Positions 45,001-54,432 of a stretch of DNA of 64,000 nt are shown here, one piece after another (position 1 is the stretch's first letter; every line of letters begins with the position of its first letter). The stretch spans positions 1 through 64,000 of the forward strand of contig CANPGM010000011.1 in NCBI GenBank assembly GCA_947573605.1, in the 5' to 3' direction. The position numbers were made by a program, and so were the translations under genes. The DNA is from an uncultured Roseburia sp. Lineage in GTDB: Bacteria > Bacillota > Clostridia > Lachnospirales > Lachnospiraceae. A model generated the notes under the pieces. That model was not told the origin of the DNA, did no database searches, and worked only from the letters and a program-made list of their open reading frames with translations.

Positions 45001-45043
45001 AGGACAGTTTGAAAGCGCGGAACACTTTCGAACTGCCTGTTTA
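45001..45043 (+). terminator. Probable terminator after the sortase gene
   Basis: An 11-bp stem (CAGTTTGAAAG with CTTTCGAACTG) extends through AGG/CCT with one bulge and is followed by GTTTAT. The T run is weak, so read-through into the sugar-transferase gene is likely. A second hairpin (TACCGC/GCGGTA, 45049-45064) sits just before that gene's AGGAGG. Confidence 0.55.
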
Positions 45044-45078
45044 TAAAGTACCGCAAGTGCGGTATGCAGGAGGCATTT

Positions 45079-46530
45079 ATGTATAAACGGGGATTGCAGG
45101 GATGGTTAAAGCATATAGATTTTATCTTTATAGATTATATTTGTATGCAGCTTGCATTTATGCTGGCGTATGCAATCCGTCATGGTCACTGGGTTTTATA
45201 TTTAAATACGGATTACCTGAATATGATGATTGTATTAACGCTCATAGATATTTTTGTGGGAGTGATGTTCGCTTCTTTTAAAAACATATTAAAAAGAGGC
45301 TATTACCGCGAACTGGCTGCGACGGTAAAACATGTCTGCCTGGTTGAGCTGATGTCCGCTTTTTATCTGTTTTCTACACAGCGTGGAGATATTTATTCAC
45401 GAACGGTCTTTTATTTGTTTGTGCCTTTTTATATTCTTTTCAGCTATGGGGCGCGGACGGTGTGGAAACTGTATCTGAAAAAGAAGATTAAAGCCGGAGA
45501 CAAACGTTCCATGCTGATTGTTACAACCGGCGCTCTTTTGGAGAAAGCGATTGCAAATATCATCAATAATAATTATATCGGTGTGACGGTGACCGGCGCG
45601 GCAGTGCTGGACTGTGACAGAAAGGGAGAGGAAGTAAACGGAATCCCCGTTGTCGCCGACCATGAAAATGTCTCGGACTATATATGCAGAAGATGGATTG
45701 ACGAGGTGCTGATTGTTCTGCCGGAAGGAGTGTCCTGTCCCACGGAACTTTTAGATGATTTTCGCACAATGGGCGTTGTAATACATGCTGCAATTGCGGA
45801 AAATATGGCGTCGGGAGGCACAAGGCAGCTGATTGAACGAATCGGCAACTATACGGTTCTGACAACCAGTTTAAATTATGCTACTACGTCACAATTGATG
45901 TTAAAACGTACGATTGATATTATAGGCGGATTGATCGGATGTCTGGTTACCGGCATATTGTTTCTTTTTATAGCGCCTATGATTTATATCAGTTCGCCGG
46001 GGCCGATCTTTTTTGTACAGACCAGAGTCGGAAAAAACGGAAAGCTGTTTAAAATGTACAAATTCCGTACCATGTATATGGATGCGGAAGAGCGAAAAAA
46101 AGAGTTGCTGGCCGAAAACCGGATCAGCGACGGCATGATGTTTAAACTGAAATACGATCCGAGAATCATCGGAAACCGAAAACTTCCCGATGGAACCGTT
46201 AAGGAAGGAATCGGAAGTTTTCTTCGAAAAACAAGTCTGGATGAAATGCCACAAATGTTCAATGTTCTGAAAGGTGACATGAGTCTTGTGGGCACCAGGC
46301 CGCCGACATTGGACGAATGGAAGAAATACGAACTCCATCACAGAGCGAGACTTGCAATTAAACCGGGAATCACCGGAATGTGGCAGGTCAGCGGAAGAAG
46401 CAATATTACGAACTTTGACGAAGTTGTGAAGCTGGATACCAGATATATCAACGAGTGGAGTATGGGACTGGACTTTCGGATTTTATTTAAGACGGTCGGC
46501 GTAGTAGTGAAAAACGACGGTGCGATGTAG
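45079..46530 (+). CDS. Initiating undecaprenyl-phosphate sugar-phosphate transferase (CpsE/WbaP-type)
   Basis: This protein has 483 residues from ATG 45079 (AGGAGG six bases upstream). It has four to five N-terminal membrane helices (to about 120), a Rossmann-like middle domain and one further helix (about 285-305). The C-terminal bacterial sugar-transferase domain contains KRTIDIIGG, FKMYKFRTMYMDAE, LRKTSLDEMPQMFNVLKGDMSLVGTRPP (split) and GITGMWQVSGRS. It transfers a sugar phosphate to the lipid carrier, the first committed step. The sugar is not predictable. Confidence 0.94.
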   Translation: MYKRGLQGWLKHIDFIFIDYICMQLAFMLAYAIRHGHWVLYLNTDYLNMMIVLTLIDIFVGVMFASFKNILKRGYYRELAATVKHVCLVELMSAFYLFSTQRGDIYSRTVFYLFVPFYILFSYGARTVWKLYLKKKIKAGDKRSMLIVTTGALLEKAIANIINNNYIGVTVTGAAVLDCDRKGEEVNGIPVVADHENVSDYICRRWIDEVLIVLPEGVSCPTELLDDFRTMGVVIHAAIAENMASGGTRQLIERIGNYTVLTTSLNYATTSQLMLKRTIDIIGGLIGCLVTGILFLFIAPMIYISSPGPIFFVQTRVGKNGKLFKMYKFRTMYMDAEERKKELLAENRISDGMMFKLKYDPRIIGNRKLPDGTVKEGIGSFLRKTSLDEMPQMFNVLKGDMSLVGTRPPTLDEWKKYELHHRARLAIKPGITGMWQVSGRSNITNFDEVVKLDTRYINEWSMGLDFRILFKTVGVVVKNDGAM

Positions 46531-46571
46531 GGCACAGTTGCAGACTGATATTTTAGGGAAAAGAGGAAAAG

Positions 46572-47606
46572 ATGATAATTACAAAGACGCCGTTTCGTAT
46601 GTCTTTTTTTGGCGGTGGAACCGATATTGAGAGTTTTTTTAAAGAAAACGGCGGTGCGGTGCTTTCTACTACATTTGATAAATATTGTTATGTAAATGTC
46701 AGGCATCTGCCTCGTTTTTTTAATTATTCTACAGAACTTACTTATTCCAAAATGGAGCGTGTAACATCTTTGGATGAAATACGCCATCCGGCAATCAGAG
46801 AAGCAATGCGTATGTTGGATATGCATGAAATCAGGCTTACCTATGAAGCCGACCTTCCTGCCCGTTCGGGGCTTGGGACGAGCAGCTCTTTTGCAGTCGG
46901 GATGTTAAATGCATTTTATGCATTAAAAGGAAAATATGCCGATAAGAAAAAACTGGCGGATGAAGCGATTTATCTGGAAAGAGTTCTTTGTGACGAGGCT
47001 GGAGGATGGCAGGATCAGATTGCAGCGTCATTCGGAGGGTTTAACCGCATTAATTTTAGCAGTGATGGATATGAGGTACTTCCCATAATTATTGCGCCGG
47101 AAAGAAAGCGTTGTCTGAATCAAAATCTGCTGATGTTTTTTACCGGTTTTACGCGGCTTTCTTCTGAAGTTCAAAAAGCGAACGGCGCAGGAGGAGGAGA
47201 CAAAACTGCGCAGTTAAAAGAAATACTTTCTCTTGTCGATGAAGCGGAAAGGATATTGACGGATAAAACAGGTGATTTGGATGAGTTTGGAAGGCTGCTT
47301 GACCATACGTGGAAATTGAAGCGTCGGACGGGAGCCGCCGTTACAACAGATGATATCGACTCCTTATATGCAAAGGGGATTGCGGCGGGGGCTCTGGGAG
47401 GAAAGCTTCTCGGAGCCGGCGGAGGCGGATTTCTGCTTTTTTATGTGCGGCCAGAATATCAAAATGCCGTTAAGGAGACAATGAAGGATTTACTCTACGT
47501 ACCGTTTGAATTTGAAAATGGCGGTACCAGGGTCATCCATTATACGCCGGAAAGTTATGAACCGCGGGAAAACAAAATTAACTGTAAATCAGGAGACGGG
47601 TTATGA
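46572..47606 (+). CDS. hddA: D-glycero-alpha-D-manno-heptose 7-phosphate kinase
   Basis: This 344-residue GHMP kinase has the start TKTPFRMSFFGGGTDIESF, the phosphate-binding LPARSGLGTSSSFAVG (about 95-110) and the C-terminal GGKLLGAGGGGFLLFYV. These match HddA, which phosphorylates the anomeric carbon of heptose 7-phosphate. Its neighbours supply the rest of the GDP-heptose pathway (hddC-gmhB fusion, gmhA), which makes this assignment firm. The gene overlaps the next by four bases. Confidence 0.92.
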   Translation: MIITKTPFRMSFFGGGTDIESFFKENGGAVLSTTFDKYCYVNVRHLPRFFNYSTELTYSKMERVTSLDEIRHPAIREAMRMLDMHEIRLTYEADLPARSGLGTSSSFAVGMLNAFYALKGKYADKKKLADEAIYLERVLCDEAGGWQDQIAASFGGFNRINFSSDGYEVLPIIIAPERKRCLNQNLLMFFTGFTRLSSEVQKANGAGGGDKTAQLKEILSLVDEAERILTDKTGDLDEFGRLLDHTWKLKRRTGAAVTTDDIDSLYAKGIAAGALGGKLLGAGGGGFLLFYVRPEYQNAVKETMKDLLYVPFEFENGGTRVIHYTPESYEPRENKINCKSGDGL

Positions 47607-48937
47607 AAGTTGTAATAATGGCCGGCGGAAAGGGAACCAGGATTTCTTCTGTTGCACGCGATATTCCAAAGCCAATGATTCAAATAGAAGGAAAGCCCGT
47701 ACTGGAACATGAGATTGAGTGCCTTTGCGCGCAGGGATTTAAAGAGATAATTTTGACGGTCGGTCATTTAGGAGGCGTGATTACAGACTATTTCGGAGAC
47801 GGCAGTAAAATTTCTCCGGTGACAGGAAAACCGTTTGGCGTAAAGATTGAATATTATATCGAAAAAGAGCCGTTGGGAAACGCGGGCGCTCTTTTTCAGA
47901 TAAGGGATCAATTAAAGGAAGATTTTTTGCTGTTAAACGCAGACGCTGTGTTTGATGTAGATTTTAACAGGTTTGTAGAGTATCACAGGAAAAAAGGCGG
48001 ACTGGTTACGTTGTTTACGCATCCCAATAGTCATCCGTATGACAGCGGATTGATTTTCGCAGATAATGACGGCGCTGTGGTACAGTGGTTGACAAAAGAG
48101 GATAACAGACCGGAGTTTTACAAAAACCGCGTCAATGCGGGGCTTCATGTAATTTCTCCGAAGGTATTGGAAAGAGCGGCGTTTGAGATGGAACAGGAGA
48201 AAAGTGTTTCCATAGACGACAAGCCAATAAAAGTTGACCTTGACAGACAGATTCTAAAGCCTCTGGCCGGAAGCGGGAAGATGTTCTGCTATGACAGTCC
48301 CGAATATGTCAGAGATATGGGAACGCCGGAACGATATGAGTCGGTCTGCAGAGATTTTAGAAACGGGAAGATACAAATGAAAAATCTGAAGAGAAAACAA
48401 AAAGCAATTTTTCTTGACAGGGATGGAACGATTAATCAATATGTCGGATTTTTACGACGGGCGGAAGAATTTAAACTACTGCAGAATGCAGCAAAGGCGA
48501 TAAAAAAAATCAATGATTCGGGCTATCTTGCAATTGTGATAACAAATCAGCCTGTGATTGCAAGAGGTGAGACAACGTATGATGAATTGGAACAAATACA
48601 CAATAAAATGGAAACGCTTCTGGGTGAAAATGGGGCGTATCTGGATGGGATCTATTTTTGTCCGCACCACCCGGACCGGGGATTTGTGGGCGAAGTAGAA
48701 GAATTAAAGATTCATTGTAAATGCAGAAAACCGCAGCCGGGAATGCTTTTACAGGCTGCATTGGATTTCCATATTGATTTAGGCAAGTCATGGATGATTG
48801 GCGACGGAGAAACGGATGTCAGGGCGGGAATCGCTGCAGGATGTAAAACAGCGCTAATCAGTAGGGAAAACAAGGATTTTGGCCAGACGGTTTGCGTAGA
48901 GTCACTGGAACAATTTGCGTTTGAATATTTGGAATAG
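47603..48937 (+). CDS. HddC-GmhB fusion: heptose-1-P guanylyltransferase and heptose bisphosphatase
   Basis: This 444-residue two-domain enzyme has a sugar nucleotidyltransferase at about 1-250 (VVIMAGGKGTRISS, KPMIQIEGKPVLEHEIE, FLLLNADAVFDVDF, VNAGLHVISP). A HAD-IIIA phosphatase occupies about 260-440 (AIFLDRDGTINQYVGFL, the Cys/His zinc loop CPHHPDRG...CKCRKPQPGM, WMIGDGETDVRAG). One protein would remove the 7-phosphate and then add GMP to give GDP-heptose. Fusions of this type are known in some bacteria. Whether the nucleotide is GDP is inferred from hddA and the GMD-like dehydratase. Confidence 0.9.
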   Translation: MKVVIMAGGKGTRISSVARDIPKPMIQIEGKPVLEHEIECLCAQGFKEIILTVGHLGGVITDYFGDGSKISPVTGKPFGVKIEYYIEKEPLGNAGALFQIRDQLKEDFLLLNADAVFDVDFNRFVEYHRKKGGLVTLFTHPNSHPYDSGLIFADNDGAVVQWLTKEDNRPEFYKNRVNAGLHVISPKVLERAAFEMEQEKSVSIDDKPIKVDLDRQILKPLAGSGKMFCYDSPEYVRDMGTPERYESVCRDFRNGKIQMKNLKRKQKAIFLDRDGTINQYVGFLRRAEEFKLLQNAAKAIKKINDSGYLAIVITNQPVIARGETTYDELEQIHNKMETLLGENGAYLDGIYFCPHHPDRGFVGEVEELKIHCKCRKPQPGMLLQAALDFHIDLGKSWMIGDGETDVRAGIAAGCKTALISRENKDFGQTVCVESLEQFAFEYLE

Positions 48938-48968
48938 ACAGCAGAAGACTGGAAACATGAGGGATGAA

Positions 48969-49625
48969 ATGAAAACGCTGGATCGGAAGCTACGAAAGCA
49001 TATGGATTTACTTTTAACTCGTTATCCTGCGCTGGAAAGTATCAAACAGAATATTATTGATGCATATCTGGTTATGGAAGAGACTTATAAAAACGGAGGC
49101 AAGCTTTTAATTGCGGGCAACGGCGGCTCTGCTGCGGATTCGGAGCATATTGCGGGAGAACTGATGAAGCGGTTTAAAACACCCCGTCCGGTGAGTGAGG
49201 AATTTGCCCGAAAGCTGATTGCAGTTGACCCGGAGCGGGGAAAAGAACTGGCAGTAAATTTGGAGTGCAGTCTGACAGCGATTCCGCTGGTGTCTCATGA
49301 GGCATTAACTACGGCGTATATTAATGATGTGGATGGGCTGGGAGTATTTGCACAGCAGCTGTTCGGATATGGAAAGCCGGGAGATGCATTTCTGGGTATT
49401 TCTACCTCCGGCAACAGTAAAAATATTTTGAATGCAACCGTGGTTGCCAGAGCATTAGGGATTCAGGTAATCGGTCTTACCGGTGCAAAAGGGGGCGAGC
49501 TGTCGCTGGTTGCAGATATATCAGTAAATGTGCCGGAAACAGAAACGTATATGATTCAGGAACTGCATCTGCCGATTTATCACTGCTGGTGTCTGATGCT
49601 GGAAGATTATTTTTTTGGAGAGTAA
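48969..49625 (+). CDS. gmhA: Phosphoheptose isomerase (SIS domain)
   Basis: This protein has 218 residues from ATG 48969 (GAGGGATGA upstream); ATG 48957 has poorer spacing. The SIS domain has LLIAGNGGSAADSEHIAGELMKRF (split) near 42-66, FLGISTSGNSKNI and the C-terminal LHLPIYHCWCLMLEDYF. GmhA converts sedoheptulose 7-phosphate to D-glycero-D-manno-heptose 7-phosphate, the entry step of the pathway. A conserved insert (PVSEEFARKLIAVDPERGKEL) is longer than in the E. coli enzyme. Confidence 0.92.
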   Translation: MKTLDRKLRKHMDLLLTRYPALESIKQNIIDAYLVMEETYKNGGKLLIAGNGGSAADSEHIAGELMKRFKTPRPVSEEFARKLIAVDPERGKELAVNLECSLTAIPLVSHEALTTAYINDVDGLGVFAQQLFGYGKPGDAFLGISTSGNSKNILNATVVARALGIQVIGLTGAKGGELSLVADISVNVPETETYMIQELHLPIYHCWCLMLEDYFFGE

Positions 49626-49656
49626 AGGCCGCTAAAGCGGCAGAATGAGAGGAAAG

Positions 49657-50625
49657 ATGAATATATTGGTAACAGGCGCCGGCGGTATGGTTGGTTCTCA
49701 TATGGTAGAACTTTTAAATGAAAAGGGAGAAAATGTAATCGGAACCTATTATAAGCCGACTACAAATATAAAGGAGCTGCCTGAACAAATCAAAATGCTG
49801 GAATGCGATGTTCGTTATGCTCCAAGTGTAGAAAAGATTCTTTTGGAATATCAGCCCGAACAGATTTACCATTTGGCGGCGCAAAGCTATCCTACCGTTT
49901 CCTGGGAACGCCCATATGAGACAATTGACACAAATATAAACGGTACGATTGCCGTATTTGAGGCTGTAAAGAAAGTAAAGCTTTTCAAAAATCCCGAATA
50001 TGATCCTGTTATTGTTGTAGCCTGCTCAAGCGCCGAATACGGGGAGACGTTAAACCAGCTAGAAGGGGATGAAATCTATGTCAGGGAGACGGCCGAGCTT
50101 AAGCCCCTCCACCCATATGGAGTCAGTAAGGTTGGACAGGATTTGATTGCTTTTCAGTATTATATGAACGACCATATTCGATGCATTCGGGCCAGAATTT
50201 TTAATTCTACAGGTACCAGAAAGGTAAATGATGTGACATCGGATTTTACGTATCGTGCAGTCAGAGCGGAACGATCGGGCATCTATGAGCTGCGAACCGG
50301 GAATCTTGAAACGCGCAGAGCGATTATGGATCAAAGGGATCTGGTGAATGCGCTGATGCTCCTTGCCAAAAAGGGAACGCCAGGAGAGGCGTATAATATT
50401 TCTTCCGAACATATCTATAAAATGAGCGATATCGTGGAGATGATTGAAAAGCAGATCGGCCACAGTTTAAAAATAAATGTTGATGCGGCATTGCTTCGTC
50501 CGACAGACGAGAAAGTTATTGTAGGAGATGTGTCCAAATTGAAACGGGACACGGGATGGAAACAGGAAATTTCCATGGAGCAGACAATTGCAGACATGCT
50601 TCAATACTGGAGGCAGCATTTATAG
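49657..50625 (+). CDS. NAD-dependent sugar-nucleotide dehydratase/epimerase, GMD-like
   Basis: This protein has 322 residues from ATG 49657 (GAGAGGAAAG upstream). The SDR fold has GAGGMVGSHM, YHLAAQSYPTVSWERPYET, the catalytic Ser/Glu in CSSAEYGE and Tyr/Lys in HPYGVSK. The pattern fits GDP-mannose 4,6-dehydratase relatives. In this setting the likely substrate is GDP-D-glycero-D-manno-heptose, giving a 6-deoxy or 4-keto heptose, but GDP-mannose remains possible. It starts 31 bases after gmhA. Confidence 0.82.
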   Translation: MNILVTGAGGMVGSHMVELLNEKGENVIGTYYKPTTNIKELPEQIKMLECDVRYAPSVEKILLEYQPEQIYHLAAQSYPTVSWERPYETIDTNINGTIAVFEAVKKVKLFKNPEYDPVIVVACSSAEYGETLNQLEGDEIYVRETAELKPLHPYGVSKVGQDLIAFQYYMNDHIRCIRARIFNSTGTRKVNDVTSDFTYRAVRAERSGIYELRTGNLETRRAIMDQRDLVNALMLLAKKGTPGEAYNISSEHIYKMSDIVEMIEKQIGHSLKINVDAALLRPTDEKVIVGDVSKLKRDTGWKQEISMEQTIADMLQYWRQHL

Positions 50626-50659
50626 GACGCAGCATTGCAAATTTGTCGGAGGTTGGAGA

Positions 50660-51418
50660 ATGGCTTTAAGACGAATGAAATTTATGAACACATATGTGGA
50701 TAATGTTTCCAAAGCGGAGGCGATTTTACACATAGAGGATTGTATAAAAAAAAGAAAAATCGGACATGTCATTACTCCAAATGTAGATCAGATTATCCGC
50801 AATGAGAAAGATGCATACTTTCGGAAAATATGTGAACATGCCGAGCTGCTATTGATAGACGGGACGCCGCTGATGTGGATTGCAAAATGGTATGGAACGC
50901 CTGTCAAAGAAAAAATATGCGGTTCTGATTTGATGCCGGAGCTTTGTGCAATAGCCGCACAGAAGGGATATTCGATTTTTCTGCTGGGGGCTGCAGAAGG
51001 CGTAGCCGCTAAAGCCGCAGAAAACTTAAAGAAAAAAAATCCCGGATTAAAAGTTGCCGGGGTATATGCTCCGCCGTTTGGTTTTGAAAAGAACCCGGAG
51101 GAAATCAATAGAATAAATGAAATTCTGAAGGAATCCGGCGCCGATCTTTTATTCGTCGGAATGGGTGTGCCGAAACAGGATATTTTTATTTATGAAAATA
51201 TGAATCAGTATCAGATTCCGATGTCCTTTTCGATTGGCGCAACAATTGATTTTGAAGCCGGAGTTCAAAAACGGGCGCCGCGCTGGATAAATAAAATCGG
51301 AATGGAATGGCTGTATCGGCTTTTGAGTGATCCCGGAAGAATGTTTAAACGCTATATCATAGACGATATGAAAATTTTTAAATTAGCATGGAAATACAAA
51401 AAAGAGGATAGAAGATGA
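50660..51418 (+). CDS. WecG/TagA/CpsF-family glycosyltransferase
   Basis: This protein has 252 residues from ATG 50660 (GGAGGTTGGAGA upstream). All family landmarks are present: VITPNVDQIIRN, LLIDGTPLMW with the catalytic Asp, FLLGAAEGVA, LFVGMGVPKQD and the C-terminal RAPRWINKIGMEWLYRLL. Members add ManNAc or related sugars to a lipid-linked first sugar, so this is probably the second transferase of the repeat unit. Contrast the degenerate relative at 509. It overlaps the next gene by four bases. Confidence 0.92.
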   Translation: MALRRMKFMNTYVDNVSKAEAILHIEDCIKKRKIGHVITPNVDQIIRNEKDAYFRKICEHAELLLIDGTPLMWIAKWYGTPVKEKICGSDLMPELCAIAAQKGYSIFLLGAAEGVAAKAAENLKKKNPGLKVAGVYAPPFGFEKNPEEINRINEILKESGADLLFVGMGVPKQDIFIYENMNQYQIPMSFSIGATIDFEAGVQKRAPRWINKIGMEWLYRLLSDPGRMFKRYIIDDMKIFKLAWKYKKEDRR

Positions 51419-52518
51419 ATCTGAAAGAACAGAGAATTCTTTTTTTTACCAGATCAATGAATGCCGGGGGAACAGAGAACGTTATATTACAGCTTTGCGA
51501 AATATTTAAACCGATGGCTGAAAAAATAGTGGTCTGTTCCGCCGGAGGTGTTTATACTGAAAAACTGGATAAAATGGGAATCCGGCATTATGAAATACCG
51601 GATATTGAGATGAAATCGCCGACTGTAATAAAACAGACAATTGCGATTCTGAAAAAAACAGTCAGAGAAGAGCGGATTACGGTAATTCATACGCATCATC
51701 GGATGGCGGCGTTTTACGTAGCGCTGCTTTGTCTGTACAAAAAATGCGCTTTTCTCAATACCAGCCATAATACGTTTGAAAACAGGAAAGGGCTGACCCG
51801 GTTTGCATACAGGCATGCACATCTTATTGCATGCGGAGAGACAGTGAAAAAGAATCTTGTTCAAACGTTCCGGCTGCCGGATGCGCAGATAACGGTTCTG
51901 CATAATGCCGTGAAGCCTTTTGACGGAAATATAAGAAAGGATAAACAGCTTGCCGGCTTGAAAGAGGAAGGATATTTTTTGGTGGGAAATATAGGACGTC
52001 TTTCGGAGCAAAAGGGCATGGAATATTTTATAGAGGCGATTCCTCTGGTCTTAAAACATTGTGCACGAGCACGATTCCTTATTATCGGTACGGGCGAGGA
52101 AGAGGAGAAACTGAAAAAACTTGCCGCCGCTCTTGGAATCCGTGAAGTTCTTTCATTTATGGGATTTCGACCCGATATTCAAAATCTGATGTCTCAGCTT
52201 GATTTAGTCGTTTTAAGCTCCCTATGGGAGGGACTGCCGTTGACGCCGATAGAGGCTTTTTCGGTTGGAAGGACAATTGTTGCAACGGATGTGGAAGGCA
52301 CAGCGGAAATTGTCCGGGACAAAGAAAACGGGTTACTCGTTCAGAAGAAGTCGCCGGAACAGATGGCGGAAAAAATAGTCTGGATGATCAGAGAGAAAGA
52401 GGAAAGAAAAAAATTGGAAGAAAACGCCGCAGAAACGTATCAGGCAGAGTTTTCGTTTGCATGTTTTGCGGAGAAATATATCACATATTATAAGGAGGCC
52501 ATAAATGAGCGAGCATAA
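51415..52518 (+). CDS. Glycosyltransferase family 4
   Basis: This 367-residue GT-B enzyme has the N-terminal [18 protein letters not shown] acceptor half, and a donor half with [19 protein letters not shown] (about 183-201) and [16 protein letters not shown]...[11 protein letters not shown], containing the GT4 EX7E element. It adds a sugar to the growing lipid-linked repeat in the cytoplasm. Linkage and donor cannot be predicted. It overlaps both neighbours by a few bases. Confidence 0.9.
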   Translation: MNLKEQRILFFTRSMNAGGTENVILQLCEIFKPMAEKIVVCSAGGVYTEKLDKMGIRHYEIPDIEMKSPTVIKQTIAILKKTVREERITVIHTHHRMAAFYVALLCLYKKCAFLNTSHNTFENRKGLTRFAYRHAHLIACGETVKKNLVQTFRLPDAQITVLHNAVKPFDGNIRKDKQLAGLKEEGYFLVGNIGRLSEQKGMEYFIEAIPLVLKHCARARFLIIGTGEEEEKLKKLAAALGIREVLSFMGFRPDIQNLMSQLDLVVLSSLWEGLPLTPIEAFSVGRTIVATDVEGTAEIVRDKENGLLVQKKSPEQMAEKIVWMIREKEERKKLEENAAETYQAEFSFACFAEKYITYYKEAINERA

Positions 52519-53077
52519 GAAAAGCTTGGGAAACTCTATGCCCAAACCATTGAAATGTATTTATTATGCAGTAGTGCTATTTGGAAATGCAGTAATTAAC
52601 AAGATTCCAAGCAGGCATATCAGAAAATGGTTTTATCAGATTATGGGCGCTCATATCGGGAAAGGTACGTTTCCGTGCAGACGGGTAGAGGTGTTGTTTC
52701 CAAAAGGTCTGTCGTTAGGAGAAAATGTCGCCGTCGGCTGGTTTGCGGAACTGGATGCACTGGGCGGAATATCGATTTCACATGACGGGAATATTTCGAG
52801 CCATGTAAAGATCATAACAGGCAGTCATGATGTGGATGATCCTGAGTTCACGGCAGATTTTCAGCCGGTTCATATCGGGCATCACTGCTGGATCGGAACC
52901 GGGGCTACCATACTGCAGGGCGTTACCATAGGCGACGGAGCAGTGGTTGCCGCAGGAGCCGTAGTTACGAAAGATATTCCTCCCTATGAAGTTTGGGGTG
53001 GAGTACCTGCAAAATTTATTAGAAAAAGAAATGAGAATCTTGTTTATAAAATTAAAAGCGCTTCCTTGCTTCATTGA
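52505..53077 (+). CDS. Left-handed beta-helix acyltransferase (first)
   Basis: This 190-residue hexapeptide-repeat transferase has a region near 85-170 with [20 protein letters not shown] (the catalytic His type), [20 protein letters not shown] and the usual exit [13 protein letters not shown]. An N-terminal hydrophobic segment (about 14-35) may bind the membrane. Such enzymes O-acetylate sugars with acetyl-CoA. It begins 14 bases inside the GT4 gene. Confidence 0.87.
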   Translation: MSEHKKSLGNSMPKPLKCIYYAVVLFGNAVINKIPSRHIRKWFYQIMGAHIGKGTFPCRRVEVLFPKGLSLGENVAVGWFAELDALGGISISHDGNISSHVKIITGSHDVDDPEFTADFQPVHIGHHCWIGTGATILQGVTIGDGAVVAAGAVVTKDIPPYEVWGGVPAKFIRKRNENLVYKIKSASLLH

Positions 53078-53116
53078 ATCGAATGTAAAGCAAAGCGGCA
53101 GAGGAGCCTTCTTAAA

Positions 53117-53662
53117 ATGAGAAACATTGTGAAAAGGGGAAGATTGTTTTTAAAATCTGTTATCCTGTTTTGTAAGTATAAAATGTTATATGGAAAGCGA
53201 ATACAATTAAAACCTGTTAATTCTATTAAAGGTACGCTGAAGATCGAACTGGCGGAAAATGGGAAATGCTCTATTGGAGAATTTCTCATGTGCAGCGGGC
53301 CGACTTATATAAAATGTTCTAAAAACAGCGAATTAAAGATAGGTGGACATCTTTTCCTGAATCATAATTGTTCGATTACCTGCAATGAGCAAATCATAAT
53401 TGGCGACGATTGCAATATTGCAAATAATGTTGTTATTGTAGATCATGATCATATTATGACGGCCGACGGCGTGCTGGGAGATACATTAAGCGCGCCGGTA
53501 GAAATCGGAAATAAAGTATGGATTGGTGCAAATGCTGTTATTTTGAAAGGAATTACGATTGGCGACGGCGCGGTGATTGCTGCCGGAGCCGTTGTGAACA
53601 AAGATATTCCTTCTCATGAGGTATGGGGCGGAGTACCGGTAAAATTTATACGAAAATTATAA
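53117..53662 (+). CDS. Left-handed beta-helix acyltransferase (second)
   Basis: This 181-residue hexapeptide transferase has the repeats IGDDCNIANNVVIVDHDHIM, VWIGANAVILKGITIGDGAV and VWGGVPVKFIRKL. It shares the C-terminal half with the preceding gene, so the two may come from a duplication. Its N-terminal half is different and more basic. The base composition is more AT-rich than the flanks (many ATT/AAA codons), as in the following genes, which hints at separate acquisition. Confidence 0.87.
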   Translation: MRNIVKRGRLFLKSVILFCKYKMLYGKRIQLKPVNSIKGTLKIELAENGKCSIGEFLMCSGPTYIKCSKNSELKIGGHLFLNHNCSITCNEQIIIGDDCNIANNVVIVDHDHIMTADGVLGDTLSAPVEIGNKVWIGANAVILKGITIGDGAVIAAGAVVNKDIPSHEVWGGVPVKFIRKL

Positions 53663-53703
53663 TATTTTCATAATGCAGATCTAAATGGAAATGGGAGGCT
53701 GAT

Positions 53704-54432
53704 ATGATTCCAAAACGGATTCATTATTGTTGGTTTGGGAGGAATCCTTTGCCGCAGGATGTAAAAAAATGTATGGAATCCTGGAAACGGTTCTGTCCTG
53801 ATTATGAAATAACGGAATGGAATGAGTCTAATTTTGATATAAACTGCCATCCGTTTGTAAAAAGCGCATATGAAGCAAAGGCATGGGCGTTTGTTTCGGA
53901 CTACGCGAGATTGAAAGTTGTCTATGATCATGGCGGCATCTATTTGGACACAGACGTAGAGCTTCTGAAAAATCCTGATTTTTTGCTGAATTATCCGTGT
54001 TATATCGGAGTTCAGCAAGTAGGACATTTTTGTACGACGGGATTGGGCTATGGAGCCGTTAAGGGGAATCCAACCGTAAAGCGAATGATAATGCAATATG
54101 ACGGCCTGGTCTATAAAAAGGAAGATATAGAAAATGTCGTATGTCCCAGGATGAACCATAAAGTGATGGTTGATCTGGGATACCGATTTTGTAATGAAGT
54201 CACAGAGACAGAAGGCGTACTTATTTTACCGCCGCGCTACCTTGATCCGCTGGCGCCGGGTGATACCACAAATTTATTATGCAAAGATACTGTTTCTATT
54301 CATCATTACTCCGCAAGCTGGACATCGACATCAAATAAGTGGAAGAGAAAAATTTTTCGGATGATAGGTGCGGAAAGACTTTATAAGGTAAAAAGATTTC
54401 TAAAGTATAAAAAGAAAGAGAAGCTCGAATGA
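53704..54432 (+). CDS. Glycosyltransferase with DXD motif (GT32-like)
   Basis: This 242-residue protein has the family start IPKRIHYCWFGRNPLP, the central AFVSDYARLKVVYDHGGIYLD (split) and DTDVELLKNPDFLL with the metal-binding DXD. The C-terminus has VSIHHYSASWTS. It resembles capsular and OCH1-type GT32 transferases. It probably adds mannose, galactose or a similar sugar to the repeat unit. It overlaps the polymerase gene by four bases. Confidence 0.87.
   Translation: MIPKRIHYCWFGRNPLPQDVKKCMESWKRFCPDYEITEWNESNFDINCHPFVKSAYEAKAWAFVSDYARLKVVYDHGGIYLDTDVELLKNPDFLLNYPCYIGVQQVGHFCTTGLGYGAVKGNPTVKRMIMQYDGLVYKKEDIENVVCPRMNHKVMVDLGYRFCNEVTETEGVLILPPRYLDPLAPGDTTNLLCKDTVSIHHYSASWTSTSNKWKRKIFRMIGAERLYKVKRFLKYKKKEKLE

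Noticed and set aside
45048-45064. Hairpin before the sugar-transferase gene as a riboswitch
   Set aside because: It is a single short stem of 6-7 bp with no conserved aptamer features.
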